Shown here: positions 1 through 7,488 of the stretch, in pieces
Layout of the letters: each line of letters starts with the position of its first letter
How positions within the stretch are numbered: the stretch's first letter is position 1
Assembly: GCA_900316235.1 (NCBI GenBank)
Contig: ONCC01000005.1
Coordinates: forward strand, 1-64,000
Source of the DNA: an uncultured Bacteroidales bacterium
GTDB taxonomy: Bacteria; Bacteroidota; Bacteroidia; Bacteroidales; P3
Reading direction: 5' to 3'
Length of the DNA stretch: 64,000 nucleotides
Program-made: the position numbers and the translations under genes
Notes under the pieces: model-generated
The model's input: the letters and a program-made list of their open reading frames with translations, nothing else
What the model was told of the DNA's origin: nothing
Database searches by the model: none

Positions 1-47
1 CCGAGTTCTTCATTGTACACCTGACGTGTCTGTGTCTTTTGTCTCAT
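1..47 (-). CDS. Start of an unidentified CDS running off the window (possible transposase)
   Basis: An ATG at 45-47 on the minus strand opens a frame that stays open to the window edge and begins MRQKTQTRQVYNEEL. Only 15 codons are visible, so the family cannot be named. An inverted repeat (52-75) sits just upstream and the flanking DNA is non-coding, which would suit the start of an IS transposase. That is inference only. Confidence 0.25.
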   Translation of the reverse strand, partial: MRQKTQTRQVYNEEL

Positions 48-51
48 TTTT

Positions 52-75
52 ACTTTTGGTATTGCTCCCAAAAGT
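52..75. repeat. 8-bp inverted repeat, possible IS end
   Basis: ACTTTTGG at 52-59 and CCAAAAGT at 68-75 form a perfect 8-bp stem with an 8-nt loop, directly upstream of the minus-strand ATG at 47. It could be the end or regulatory hairpin of an insertion sequence lying mostly outside the window. There is no second end to confirm this. Confidence 0.3.
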
Positions 76-564
76 GTCAACTTTTTTCAGGTTAAGACAG
101 AATGGCAAAATAATATTATTTCTAATTTGTGATTTCTAATTGCTAAGTGTTGATGTGGGGGCCGACGGCTGAGTCTGGCAGGATGTGTGGATGGGGTTAA
201 TGGTTCAAATGGGCGTGATGTGGGTGGTGATGGGGTGGACGGCCGATAACGGTCGCCCATCGGTTGAAAGCGGTTTTTAATTGCGCGGCGTGAGGGGGTA
301 AATTTTGATTTTTTAGGTTGAAAGGGGGTGAAAAAAATTAACATGTGTTATAAAAAAAGTGTTAAAAAGCGGTATAACGTTATCTGTTTGATATATTGTG
401 TGTTGTGGTGAGGTTGAATATGCGAGAAGGAGGTGGTGAAATGTTAAATTATAGTTAAATAATCTGTTTCCGCCATTTGGGCCTTATATTATATAATGAC
501 GCGTCGGGGTAGTAGCAGCGGTATATCTTTAGGTCGGAGGAATGGCCGCCTCCCTTAGGGCTTG

Positions 565-660
565 TATATGGTTTCTATATGCTAACGTATATGCTAGGTA
601 TATGTTAACGTATATGCTTGGTATATGCTAAGTATATGGTAACTATATGCTGGCAATATG
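565..660. repeat. Nine TATATG hexamers at 11-12 bp spacing
   Basis: Within the otherwise gene-free stretch 48-723, TATATG begins at 565, 576, 588, 599, 611, 622, 633 and 644, with a last variant AATATG at 655. The intervals are 11, 12, 11, 12, 11, 11, 11 and 11 bp, close to one helical turn. The consensus unit is roughly TATATGCTAACG. The array ends 63 bp before the start of the DUF6266 gene. The rest of 48-564 shows only AT-rich sequence and a small GGAGG/CCTCC hairpin near 536-553. Confidence 0.8.
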
Positions 661-723
661 CAGAAGATATCCGATGGCGCTGCCAGGAAACAAAGAACAT
701 TAACCATTAAAAAACAAAAAAAG

Positions 724-1419
724 ATGTCAAAAACTAGTAAAAATGTCCTCGGCGATCAAAGAGGACGGATTGGAAAAGTAGTCGGCAAGGTTGTCGACGG
801 AGTTCAGATGTATTCGGCACATACGGATTCTGTGAAGAACCCGCGTACGCCCAAACAGGTGGCCTACAGGGCACGTTTCTCCGAAACCATCCAGCTTGGG
901 AAGGCCATGCCGGGAGCAATAAATGTGGGGTTGAAGAACTGCGCTGCCAAGCTCAAGTTGATTTCTGCCTTCAATATCTTCGTGAAGAAGAACATAGGGC
1001 ATATAACGTACAATGCAGAGACTGAGATGACGACGGTGGATTACCCACATGTGGAGCTCTCGGAGGGTGACACCCCATTTGTCAGCTTTACAGGCGTGAC
1101 CTTCAATGTGGCGTTGACGGTGACGGCGAGTTTCACTGGCAACAGCGATATCCCCGGAGCCTACGAAGACGACAGCGTGTATGTGGTGGTTTACGCACCG
1201 GCGATAGGCAAGAGCATGATGGCGACAGGTGCACGTGCCGACAGTTCTGTGGCGGTGGTGCTGCCGTCTGTTTTCGCCGGAGAGACGGTACATGTATGGG
1301 GCTTCACCAAGACATCTGTCGAGGACACTGTCAGGGTTGAAAATTACGGCATGACGCTGACTCCTGGAGAGTGCTCCATCACGTCGTACATAGGCACGGG
1401 TACGGTGCTGGCGGAGTAG
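724..1419 (+). CDS. DUF6266 family protein
   Basis: The 231-residue product has the N-terminal signature of the Bacteroidota-specific DUF6266 family: a glycine-rich GxxGKVVG-type segment, then KNPRTPKQVAYRARF at about residues 40-54. The function of the family is unknown. The rest is rich in beta-prone residues and has no signal peptide or membrane segment. I chose ATG 724 because family members start just before this glycine-rich motif. An in-frame ATG at 658 would add 22 basic residues and lies inside the TATATG repeat array. A strong hairpin follows at 1447. The gene stands alone. Confidence 0.75.
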   Translation: MSKTSKNVLGDQRGRIGKVVGKVVDGVQMYSAHTDSVKNPRTPKQVAYRARFSETIQLGKAMPGAINVGLKNCAAKLKLISAFNIFVKKNIGHITYNAETEMTTVDYPHVELSEGDTPFVSFTGVTFNVALTVTASFTGNSDIPGAYEDDSVYVVVYAPAIGKSMMATGARADSSVAVVLPSVFAGETVHVWGFTKTSVEDTVRVENYGMTLTPGECSITSYIGTGTVLAE

Positions 1420-1446
1420 GATTGGATGTGGGATTGTGGGTAATTA

Positions 1447-1478
1447 AAGCGGCCCGCAGCGAAAGCTGCGGGCCGCTT
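1447..1478. terminator. Bidirectional rho-independent terminator
   Basis: AAGCGGCCCGCAGC (1447-1460) and its exact complement (1465-1478) form a 14-bp GC-rich stem with a GAAA tetraloop. It lies between two convergent genes. T-rich flanks are short on both sides, so it probably serves both the DUF6266 gene and the LiaF-like gene. Confidence 0.85.
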
Positions 1479-1500
1479 CATTTATGTGCCGAGATGACGG

Positions 1501-2190
1501 TTACTTTATCTCGATGCCGCCGAAGTTGCACTGGCCTTTGACATAGAGGGTCTTGAGGCCGTCAGACTGCAGGGTGTTGCAGTCGCAGTCCACGCCGGCA
1601 AAGGTGGTGTTGATGTCGGTTTTGACACAGACGTCCTTGTCGACGCGTATCTCGATGCCACCGAAGTTGCAGTCGAGCGAGATGACAGCGCCATCCATGA
1701 TGTCGGCGTTCCGCAGGTCGAGGCAGGCGTAGCCGAAGCTGGTTTGCACCTCGGCACCCTCGAAACGCTGGCCGCTGTAGCGGTAGTCCTGCTTGCTGAA
1801 GCTCACGTCAATCTTGTGCATCTTGCTGCCGTCCATGACAATGGTCTTTGTCTCGTCGGTGGTGTGGCAATGGCAGCAACTTCCCTTTTTGCTGAAGCAC
1901 AGCAGCGAAATGCCCCATACCACGGCCACAAGGCAAATCATGTATTTCCATATATCGGCCCAAAGGATGATATCACGTGCCGCCAGAAGCAGCAGGATGC
2001 CGATGCCGAAACCAATAACGGAACCCGCCTTGTGCTTGTCGTTGAAGATGTTGACAAAGCAAGGCACAATGATGAAGAGTGTCCACCATCCTTCGAGGTT
2101 GATGTTAATCAGGTTAAAGAGTTCCAAGGCCCACACGATGCCGAAGGCCAGAAGGGCGATGCCGCCGATGATTTTGCTTGTACGGTTCAT
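1501..2190 (-). CDS. LiaF-like membrane protein (DUF5668 plus DUF2154-type domain)
   Basis: The 229-residue protein has about four hydrophobic segments in residues 1-105, then a soluble C-terminal domain made of a repeated turn in which a CNFGGIEI-type motif appears twice (about residues 180 and 222). This is the layout of LiaF-type cell-wall stress proteins: a membrane N-domain and a beta-helix-like C-domain. A short Cys/His cluster, CCHCH, joins the two halves and could bind metal, which I have not seen as a family feature. The start is ATG 2188-2190, giving MNRTSK. Family members act in envelope stress signalling in Firmicutes; the role in Bacteroidota is unclear. Confidence 0.7.
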   Translation of the reverse strand: MNRTSKIIGGIALLAFGIVWALELFNLININLEGWWTLFIIVPCFVNIFNDKHKAGSVIGFGIGILLLLAARDIILWADIWKYMICLVAVVWGISLLCFSKKGSCCHCHTTDETKTIVMDGSKMHKIDVSFSKQDYRYSGQRFEGAEVQTSFGYACLDLRNADIMDGAVISLDCNFGGIEIRVDKDVCVKTDINTTFAGVDCDCNTLQSDGLKTLYVKGQCNFGGIEIK

Positions 2191-2209
2191 TGCTATTGTT
2201 TTATAAGTA

Positions 2210-2237
2210 GAGGAGCAGACCATTTGGACTGCTCCTC
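2210..2237 (-). terminator. Putative terminator after etfA
   Basis: GAGGAGCAG (2210-2218) pairs with CTGCTCCTC (2229-2237) around a 10-nt loop. Read on the minus strand it lies between the etfA stop and the LiaF-like start. The T-tract after it is weak, so it may be an attenuator or simple spacer hairpin. Confidence 0.5.
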
Positions 2238-2260
2238 GATTGTGATTTTTTGCGGAAAAA

Positions 2261-3271
2261 TTATTTCTGCATGGTCTTTAGGCGCTCGGTGAGCATGGGG
2301 ACGATCTTGTGGAGGTCGCCCACAATGCCGAGGTCGGCCACCTGGAAGATGGGGGCAAACTTGTCCTTGTTGATGGCGATGATGAGTTCGCTCTCTTCCA
2401 TGCCGGCGAGGTGCTGGATGGCACCGCTGATGCCGCAGGCCATATAGAGGGCGGGACGCACGGTTTTACCGGTCTGACCCACCTGACGGTCGGCAGGCAT
2501 AACGCCGGCGTCGACCATAGCGCGACTGCTGGAGACTTCACCGCCGAGTTCTTTGGCCAGAGCCTCGAGTTTGGCGAAGCCGTCCTTGGTGCCGACACCG
2601 CGGCCACCGCTGACGAGGACCTTGGCCTCGCTGATGTCGGTGACGGCCTTCTCTTCCTTGACGGTCTTGACGAGCTTCACGCGGGCAATCTTCTTCTCAT
2701 CGAAGTTGACCTTGAAGTCGACGACCTCGCCTTTGCGGCCTTTGTCGGCGGCCATCTTCTGCATGACGCCGGGACGGACGGTGCTCATCTGCGGGCGGTT
2801 GTTCTTGCAGAGAATGGTGGCCATGAGGTTGCCGCCGAAGGCGGGACGCGTCATGCGGAACTCGTGGGCCTCGTCGTCGCTGATCTCCAGCTTGGTGGCA
2901 TCGGCGGTGAGGCCGGTGCGGTTGCGGGCGGAGACGCGGGGGCCGAGGTCGCGGCCGATAGTGGTGGCGCCGATAAGCATGATGCTGGGCTTCTCGCTCT
3001 CGATGATGGCGGTGATGGCCTCGGTGTAGGGCTCGGTCATGTAGTCCTTCAGCAGGTCGTGGTCGACCACCATGACTTTATCGGCACCGTGCTCGATGAG
3101 GGTCTGGGCGAGGGGTTTGATGTCCTTGCCGAGGAGCATGGCGACGACCTTCTCGTTGTTGGCGTCGGCGAGCTCGCGGGCCTTGCCGAGGAGCTCAAGA
3201 GCCACATTCTGCAGTTTGCCGTTGCGCTGCTCGGCAAACACGTATACGTCTTTATATTCTGACAGATTCAT
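2261..3271 (-). CDS. etfA: Electron transfer flavoprotein subunit alpha
   Basis: EtfA carries one FAD and pairs with EtfB to pass electrons to or from acyl-CoA dehydrogenase. The 336-residue protein has the normal two-domain layout: an N-terminal nucleotide-binding-like domain (about 1-200) and the conserved FAD domain from about 210. The FAD domain shows SGGRGVG (221-227), GQTGKTVRP (265-273) and GISGAIQH (280-287). It is the last gene of ridA-bcd-etfB-etfA on the minus strand and is separated from etfB by a low-complexity fold-back spacer. There is no extra ferredoxin domain. Family assignment is certain; the bifurcating subtype is inferred from EtfB and Bcd. Confidence 0.97.
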   Translation of the reverse strand: MNLSEYKDVYVFAEQRNGKLQNVALELLGKARELADANNEKVVAMLLGKDIKPLAQTLIEHGADKVMVVDHDLLKDYMTEPYTEAITAIIESEKPSIMLIGATTIGRDLGPRVSARNRTGLTADATKLEISDDEAHEFRMTRPAFGGNLMATILCKNNRPQMSTVRPGVMQKMAADKGRKGEVVDFKVNFDEKKIARVKLVKTVKEEKAVTDISEAKVLVSGGRGVGTKDGFAKLEALAKELGGEVSSSRAMVDAGVMPADRQVGQTGKTVRPALYMACGISGAIQHLAGMEESELIIAINKDKFAPIFQVADLGIVGDLHKIVPMLTERLKTMQK

Positions 3272-3286
3272 AATTCTTCGTTTTTA

Positions 3287-3400
3287 GGAGATAGAGGAAG
3301 ATAAGGGGAGATAGCTCGCGTTGCTCGCGGAAGATAGAGGACGATACCAATGCATTTGTCCTTTATCTCCTACTATCTTCTTTTATCTCCTTCTATCTTC
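3287..3400. repeat. Low-complexity fold-back spacer between etfB and etfA
   Basis: The left arm repeats the word GGAGATAGAGGAAGATA and the right arm carries its complement (TATCTCC, TATCTTC) several times. A GCTCGCGTTGCTCGCGG centre separates them. The whole fills the 137-bp gap between two genes that must be expressed together. No ORF or promoter is apparent in it. Confidence 0.7.
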
Positions 3401-3408
3401 ATTAGTCA

Positions 3409-4194
3409 TTAAATTATATGTTTCTCTTTGAGCTTGTTGACAATCAACTCCACGGCCTCTTCGGGGCTGACCTCGAAGGTCTGGCCGGCGGGCTTGAGCT
3501 GCTTGGGGAACGACTTGAAGACGCTCGTGGGCGAGCCGGCCTTGCCGATGTGCTCCTCGGGGACGTTGATGCGGTCGGCGCCCCACACCTCGACTTCCTT
3601 GTCGAAGGCGGTGACGATACCGCTGACGGTCATGTAGCGGGGCTGCACGCTGGAGGCCAGGGCGGTGACGACGCAGGGAGCCTGCATCTCGAGCACCTGG
3701 TAGCCGTCCTCGAGCTGTTTCTTGATGGTGAAGGTCTTGGTGGCCTCGTTGTACTGGAGGTCTTCCATGTAGGAGACCTGCGGCAGGTCGAGGTGTTCGG
3801 CAATCTGGGGACCCACCTGGGCGGTGTCGCCGTCGATGGCCTGGCGGCCGGTGATGATGAGGTCGACATCCATGGTGCGCAGGGCGCCGGCGAGGGCGCT
3901 GCTGGTGGCCAGCGTATCGGCGCCGCCGAGCTTGCGGTCGGTCAAAAGGATGGCGCGGTCGACACCCATGGCGAGGGCCTCGCGGAGGATGGCCTCGGCC
4001 TGGGGCAGACCCATGGTGATGACGGTGACGTGGGCACCGTACTTGTCCTTCAGCTGCAGGGCGTACTCAAGGCCGCCCTTGTCGTCGGGGTTCATAATCG
4101 AGGGAACGCCCTCGCGGATGAGCGTACCGGTCACGGGATTGATCTTCACCTCGGTGGTGTCCGGCACTTGCTTTATGCAAACTACAATGTTCAT
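3409..4194 (-). CDS. etfB: Electron transfer flavoprotein subunit beta (bifurcating type)
   Basis: The 261-residue protein is a full-length EtfB, opening with MNIVVCIKQVPDT. It holds the segments IMNPDDKGGLEYALQLKD (about 34-51), ADTLATSSALA (about 91-101) and GRQAIDGDTAQVGPQ (about 115-129). These match, from memory, the EtfB of butyryl-CoA dehydrogenase complexes in anaerobes such as Acidaminococcus, where the subunit holds the bifurcating FAD in place of AMP. It lies between bcd and etfA. In that complex crotonyl-CoA reduction by NADH drives ferredoxin reduction. The family call is certain; the bifurcating role is inference. Confidence 0.95.
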   Translation of the reverse strand: MNIVVCIKQVPDTTEVKINPVTGTLIREGVPSIMNPDDKGGLEYALQLKDKYGAHVTVITMGLPQAEAILREALAMGVDRAILLTDRKLGGADTLATSSALAGALRTMDVDLIITGRQAIDGDTAQVGPQIAEHLDLPQVSYMEDLQYNEATKTFTIKKQLEDGYQVLEMQAPCVVTALASSVQPRYMTVSGIVTAFDKEVEVWGADRINVPEEHIGKAGSPTSVFKSFPKQLKPAGQTFEVSPEEAVELIVNKLKEKHII

Positions 4195-4200
4195 TCTTTG

Positions 4201-4302
4201 TAAGGTTTAAGGTTTATGGTTTATGGTTTAAGGATTTGTTTGTCATCGGGAGACGCTTTTGGCTGCGTAGCTCCCTTAAACATTAAACCTTAAACATTAA
4301 AC
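4201..4302. repeat. Fold-back spacer built from GGTTTAA words
   Basis: The left arm repeats AAGGTTTA and TATGGTTTA; the right arm repeats the complement (TTAAACATTAAACC). The centre contains GGGAGACGC and GCGTAGCTCCC, which also pair. It fills the gap between bcd and etfB and has the same architecture as the 3287-3400 spacer but a different word. Confidence 0.7.
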
Positions 4303-4311
4303 CATCAATCA

Positions 4312-5451
4312 TTATTTGAATAATTTTCCAGCGATGACCATGCGCTGCACTTCGCTGGTGCCTTCGTAAATCTCGGTGATCTTGGCGTCGCGCATCATGC
4401 GCTCGACGGGGTACTCGCGGGTGTAGCCGTAGCCGCCGTGGAACTGGACGGCCTTGGTGGTCACCTCCATAGCGGTCTCGGCTGCGAAGAGCTTGGCCAT
4501 AGCGGCATCGGCCGAGTAGGGGATACCGTGGTCTTTCTTGTAATGGGCCGAGCGGCAGAGCAGACGGGCGGCCTGCACCTTGGTCTCGAGGTCGGCCATC
4601 TGGAACTGCGTGTTCTGGAACTGGCTGATGCTGCGGCCGAACTGCTTACGCTCCTTGGTGTACTTAATGGTCTCGTCCATAGCACCCTGGGCGATGCCGA
4701 GGGCCTGGCAGGCGATACCGATACGGCCACCGTCGAGGGTCTTCATGGCCAGGCCGAAGCCCTTGCCCAGCTGACCCAGCTGGCGGTCCTTGGGGATGCG
4801 GCAATCCTCGAAGATAAGCTCGGTGGTGGCGCTGCCGCGGATACCCATCTTCTTCTCCTTCTTGCCGATGCTGAAGCCCGGGTCGGTCTTCTCGACGATG
4901 AAGGCGCTGATGCCCTTGGTGCCGAGGCTCTTGTCGGTCATGGCGATGATGATGAACACGTTGGCGTAGCTGCCGTTGGTGATGAATATCTTGCTGCCGT
5001 TGAGCACCCAGTAGTCACCGTCCTCGACGGCGATGGTCTGCTGGCCGGCGGCGTCGGTACCGGCGTTGGGCTCGGTGAGGCCGAAGGCGCCAATCCACTC
5101 GCCGCTGGCGAGCTTGGGCAGGTATTTCATCTTCTGCTCCTCGGTGCCGGCCTCAAGGATGGGGGCGCAGCAGAGGGAGGTGTGGGCTGACAGGATGACG
5201 CCTGTGGTGGCGCAGACGCGGCTGAGCTCCTCGACGGCCATGCCGTACATGATGTTGGTGCCGCCGGCGCCGCCGTACTGGGTGGGGATGGGGATGCCCA
5301 TGAGGCCTATCTTGGCCATCTTCTGGACGGTCTCCATGGGGAAACGCTCCTCCTCGTCGACTTCGGCGGCGAGGGGCTTGACTTCCTTCTCTGCAAACTC
5401 GCGAATCATCTGCAGGAAGAGTTCTTCTTGTTTGGTGAAGCTAAAATCCAT
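4312..5451 (-). CDS. bcd: Acyl-CoA dehydrogenase, probably butyryl-CoA dehydrogenase
   Basis: This FAD enzyme reduces crotonyl-CoA to butyryl-CoA or runs the reverse reaction. The 379-residue protein has normal family length. It holds the FAD/substrate signatures FGLTEPNAGTDA (about 118-129) and WVLNGSKIFITNG (about 147-159). The C-terminal segment EIYEGTSEVQR places the catalytic base at Glu363. The gene is followed by etfB and etfA, which is why I favour a short-chain, butyryl-CoA-type enzyme over a general acyl-CoA dehydrogenase. The start is ATG 5449-5451. Confidence 0.93.
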   Translation of the reverse strand: MDFSFTKQEELFLQMIREFAEKEVKPLAAEVDEEERFPMETVQKMAKIGLMGIPIPTQYGGAGGTNIMYGMAVEELSRVCATTGVILSAHTSLCCAPILEAGTEEQKMKYLPKLASGEWIGAFGLTEPNAGTDAAGQQTIAVEDGDYWVLNGSKIFITNGSYANVFIIIAMTDKSLGTKGISAFIVEKTDPGFSIGKKEKKMGIRGSATTELIFEDCRIPKDRQLGQLGKGFGLAMKTLDGGRIGIACQALGIAQGAMDETIKYTKERKQFGRSISQFQNTQFQMADLETKVQAARLLCRSAHYKKDHGIPYSADAAMAKLFAAETAMEVTTKAVQFHGGYGYTREYPVERMMRDAKITEIYEGTSEVQRMVIAGKLFK

Positions 5452-5471
5452 TGTTCTCTTTATTCTAGGTT

Positions 5472-5511
5472 GCCCTAGGATGTCCTAGGAAGCCCTAGGA
5501 TGTCCTAGGAA
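5472..5511. repeat. Two perfect 20-bp tandem copies containing CCTAGG palindromes
   Basis: The 20-bp unit at 5472-5491 is repeated exactly at 5492-5511. Each unit contains CCCTAGGA and TCCTAGGA, so a CCTAGG palindrome recurs about every 10 bp. A further degenerate copy (TCTAGGTT) precedes them. The array fills the gap between ridA and bcd. Confidence 0.85.
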
Positions 5512-5513
5512 AA

Positions 5514-5888
5514 TTATTTTACTGCGATCGTCTCAATCTCGACCAGCACGCCCATGGGCAGACCCTTCACGGCGAAGGCGGCGCGGGCGGGGCAGTCGGT
5601 GTTGTAATACTTGGCGTAGACCTCGTTCATGGGCTTGAAATACTCCATGTCGGCCAGCAGGCAGGTGCTCTTCACTACATCCTGGAAGGTGTAGCCGGCC
5701 TCGTCGAGGATGGCCTTGATGTTCTGCATCACCTGCTCGGTCTGGGCAGTAATGCCTTCGGGCACCGTCTTGGTGGCGGGGTTGATGGGAATCTGACCCG
5801 AGATGTAGAGGGTGTTGCCAGCCTGGACAGCCTGGCTGTAAGGACCGATAGCTGCGGGGGCGTTGGGGGTGTTGATGATTTTCTTCAT
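5514..5888 (-). CDS. ridA: RidA family reactive imine/enamine deaminase
   Basis: RidA proteins hydrolyse reactive 2-aminoacrylate and other imines to ketoacids and ammonia. The 124-residue product has the hallmark residues: GPYSQAV at about 17-23, SGQIP at about 30, the active-site Arg in CPARAAFAV (about 99-107), and the Glu of VEIE near the C-terminus. Length is typical. It is the first gene of the run that continues with bcd, etfB and etfA, separated from bcd by the CCTAGG repeat. A link between RidA and this pathway is not evident; it may simply share a transcript. Confidence 0.95.
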   Translation of the reverse strand: MKKIINTPNAPAAIGPYSQAVQAGNTLYISGQIPINPATKTVPEGITAQTEQVMQNIKAILDEAGYTFQDVVKSTCLLADMEYFKPMNEVYAKYYNTDCPARAAFAVKGLPMGVLVEIETIAVK

Positions 5889-5945
5889 GGTTATATCGTT
5901 TTTAGTTAATTTTTTATACTACTTCCACGCGAATGGATGAAAATG

Positions 5946-5953
5946 CAAATTTA
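5946..5953 (-). promoter_or_regulatory. Candidate -7 box for the ridA-bcd-etfBA run
   Basis: The minus strand reads TAAATTTG, matching the Bacteroidota -7 consensus TAnnTTTG, 58 bp before the ridA start. I see no clear TTTG at -33, so this is tentative. Confidence 0.35.
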
Positions 5954-6110
5954 CGACTTTTTTTTTAATAAATATTGTTTTTGTATAAAAAAAATATTCA
6001 ATTGTGTTCTATTATCTTTGTTATCAGTGTGTTATAAAAGTTAGTTCAAAAAATTGAAAAACTTGAAAAAAGGCCCGTTTTTTGACTTTTCTAACTTCCT
6101 GATTCATAGT

Positions 6111-6206
6111 ACCAACACCGTATCAACACCGTCCTAACACCGTATCAACTCCGTATCAACTCCTACCGCGGTAGGAGTTGGTAGGGTGTTGGTGGGGGGA
6201 TGGTAG
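6111..6206. repeat. Fold-back element copy 1 (CAACTCCTACC core)
   Basis: A perfect 24-bp palindrome at 6157-6180 (half-site CAACTCCTACCG) is flanked on the left by tandem words of the type GTATCAACACC and on the right by GGTAGGGTGTTGGTGG. Three related copies lie at 25972, 42272 and 51375. It occupies most of the 371-bp gap between ridA and anmK; the remainder holds the two promoters and AT-rich sequence. Confidence 0.85.
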
Positions 6207-6225
6207 GTGTTTCGTTTTTTTTTCG

Positions 6226-6233
6226 TATCTTTG
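6226..6233 (+). promoter_or_regulatory. -7 promoter box of anmK
   Basis: TATCTTTG matches TAnnTTTG and lies 27 bp before the anmK start. The surrounding TTCG, T-tract, CGTATCTTTGCATCC block is repeated almost exactly upstream of the lipoprotein gene at 35992 (minus strand). Confidence 0.6.
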
Positions 6234-6259
6234 CATCCGATTTTGAATACTTTTTGAAA

Positions 6260-7360
6260 ATGAAGATATTAGGACTGATGTCGGGTACGTCGCTCGATGG
6301 TATTGATCTGGCGCTCTGTGAGATAGATGAGCATGGCTGCCGCATTCTGGCGGCGGATACCTACCCCTACCTCGACGAGTGGCGTCGCCGCCTCTCCTCC
6401 CTCGAGGGGGCTTCGGCCTATGATTATGCTCTTGCCAATGTCGAATTGGGACATCTTTTTGGACAGACAATCAATAAGTTTCTTCAGGGGAAAGAGCGTC
6501 CGGAAGCCATTGCCTCGCATGGCCACACCATCTTTCACCAACCCGTAAGCAGGGTCGCGGCCGCAGGGAGCAGCCTTGCTTACGGTCTCACCACGCAAAT
6601 AGGTGACGGTAACGCCATTGCCGCCGAGACGGGGTTGCCGGTGGTCTCCAATTTCCGCACCCTCGACGTGGCTCTCGGTGGCCAAGGGGCACCGCTGGTG
6701 CCAATAGGAGATGAATTGCTTTTCGGCGAATATGACGCCTGTCTCAACCTCGGCGGTATTGCCAATATCTCATATCGTGCTGATGGGAAGCGTATTGCCT
6801 ACGATATATGCCCCTGCAATATGGCTCTCAACCGTCTGGCTACCATGCTTGGATACCCCTATGATGACAAGGGTCGCAACGCCCGCGGCGGCGAGGTGCA
6901 TACCTGTCTGTTGCACGAACTTGATAATCTTGAATACTACACTGTTACAGAGCCTAAGTCGCTTGGTAAGGAGTGGTTCGTCGGACAATTCTGGCCGATT
7001 GTAAAAAAGTTCATCGGTGTCTCACCCACCACGCCGCAGGTTCGCGACGCTCTGGCCACTGTCACCTCGCACATAGCCATACAGATCTCCCGCATTGTTG
7101 AACGTCAGCAGATTAAGACCTTGCTTGTTACCGGTGGTGGTGCCTGGAACAGCTATCTGCTCGAGCTGGTGGAGAAATACTATCCCGAGGTGAAGATTAC
7201 CGTGCCCGACGCGCTGATTGTCAACTACAAGGAGGCCCTCATCTTCGCCCTCCTCGGCTACCTCCGCCTCACCGGCAAAGTCAACACCCTCGCCTCCGTC
7301 ACAGGTGCCAAATGTGACTCTGTTGGTGGTGTTTTGTCTGGTTTTGTGCTAGAAAAATGA
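6260..7360 (+). CDS. anmK: Anhydro-N-acetylmuramic acid kinase
   Basis: AnmK phosphorylates and opens 1,6-anhydro-MurNAc to MurNAc-6-phosphate in peptidoglycan recycling in the cytoplasm. The protein opens MKILGLMSGTSLDGIDLAL, the ATP-binding family signature (MSGTSxDGxD). It continues with LNLGGIANIS (about 170) and the second ATP-site motif VTGGGAWN (about 286). At 366 residues it is full length. I chose ATG 6260 because it sits directly before the motif and follows a good promoter; the upstream in-frame extension lies in the fold-back element. No other recycling genes are adjacent. Confidence 0.96.
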   Translation: MKILGLMSGTSLDGIDLALCEIDEHGCRILAADTYPYLDEWRRRLSSLEGASAYDYALANVELGHLFGQTINKFLQGKERPEAIASHGHTIFHQPVSRVAAAGSSLAYGLTTQIGDGNAIAAETGLPVVSNFRTLDVALGGQGAPLVPIGDELLFGEYDACLNLGGIANISYRADGKRIAYDICPCNMALNRLATMLGYPYDDKGRNARGGEVHTCLLHELDNLEYYTVTEPKSLGKEWFVGQFWPIVKKFIGVSPTTPQVRDALATVTSHIAIQISRIVERQQIKTLLVTGGGAWNSYLLELVEKYYPEVKITVPDALIVNYKEALIFALLGYLRLTGKVNTLASVTGAKCDSVGGVLSGFVLEK

Positions 7361-7488
7361 TGTTCTGTTGATGATGTTTCTTGTTGATAATTATTTTGTT
7401 GCTTTTTTTTTGAAAAAAGTTTTCAACACCTGTAAGATTTGACCCTCTTTTTGCGTTTATTATATATAGAACGACAAAAACCGTATTT

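Noticed and set aside
87..344. 85-aa minus-strand ORF in the first gap
   Set aside because: The Pro/Arg/Ser-rich sequence resembles random translation of a GT-rich strand; no promoter, motif or partner was seen.
565..660. CRISPR array
   Set aside because: The unit is only 11-12 bp with no unique spacers, so it is a short tandem array and not CRISPR.
2309..3262. Long plus-strand ORF (317 aa) opposite etfA
   Set aside because: It is antisense to a certain gene. Its Gly/Ala/Asp/Leu-heavy composition is the usual shadow of GC-rich third positions, and it has no recognisable motif.
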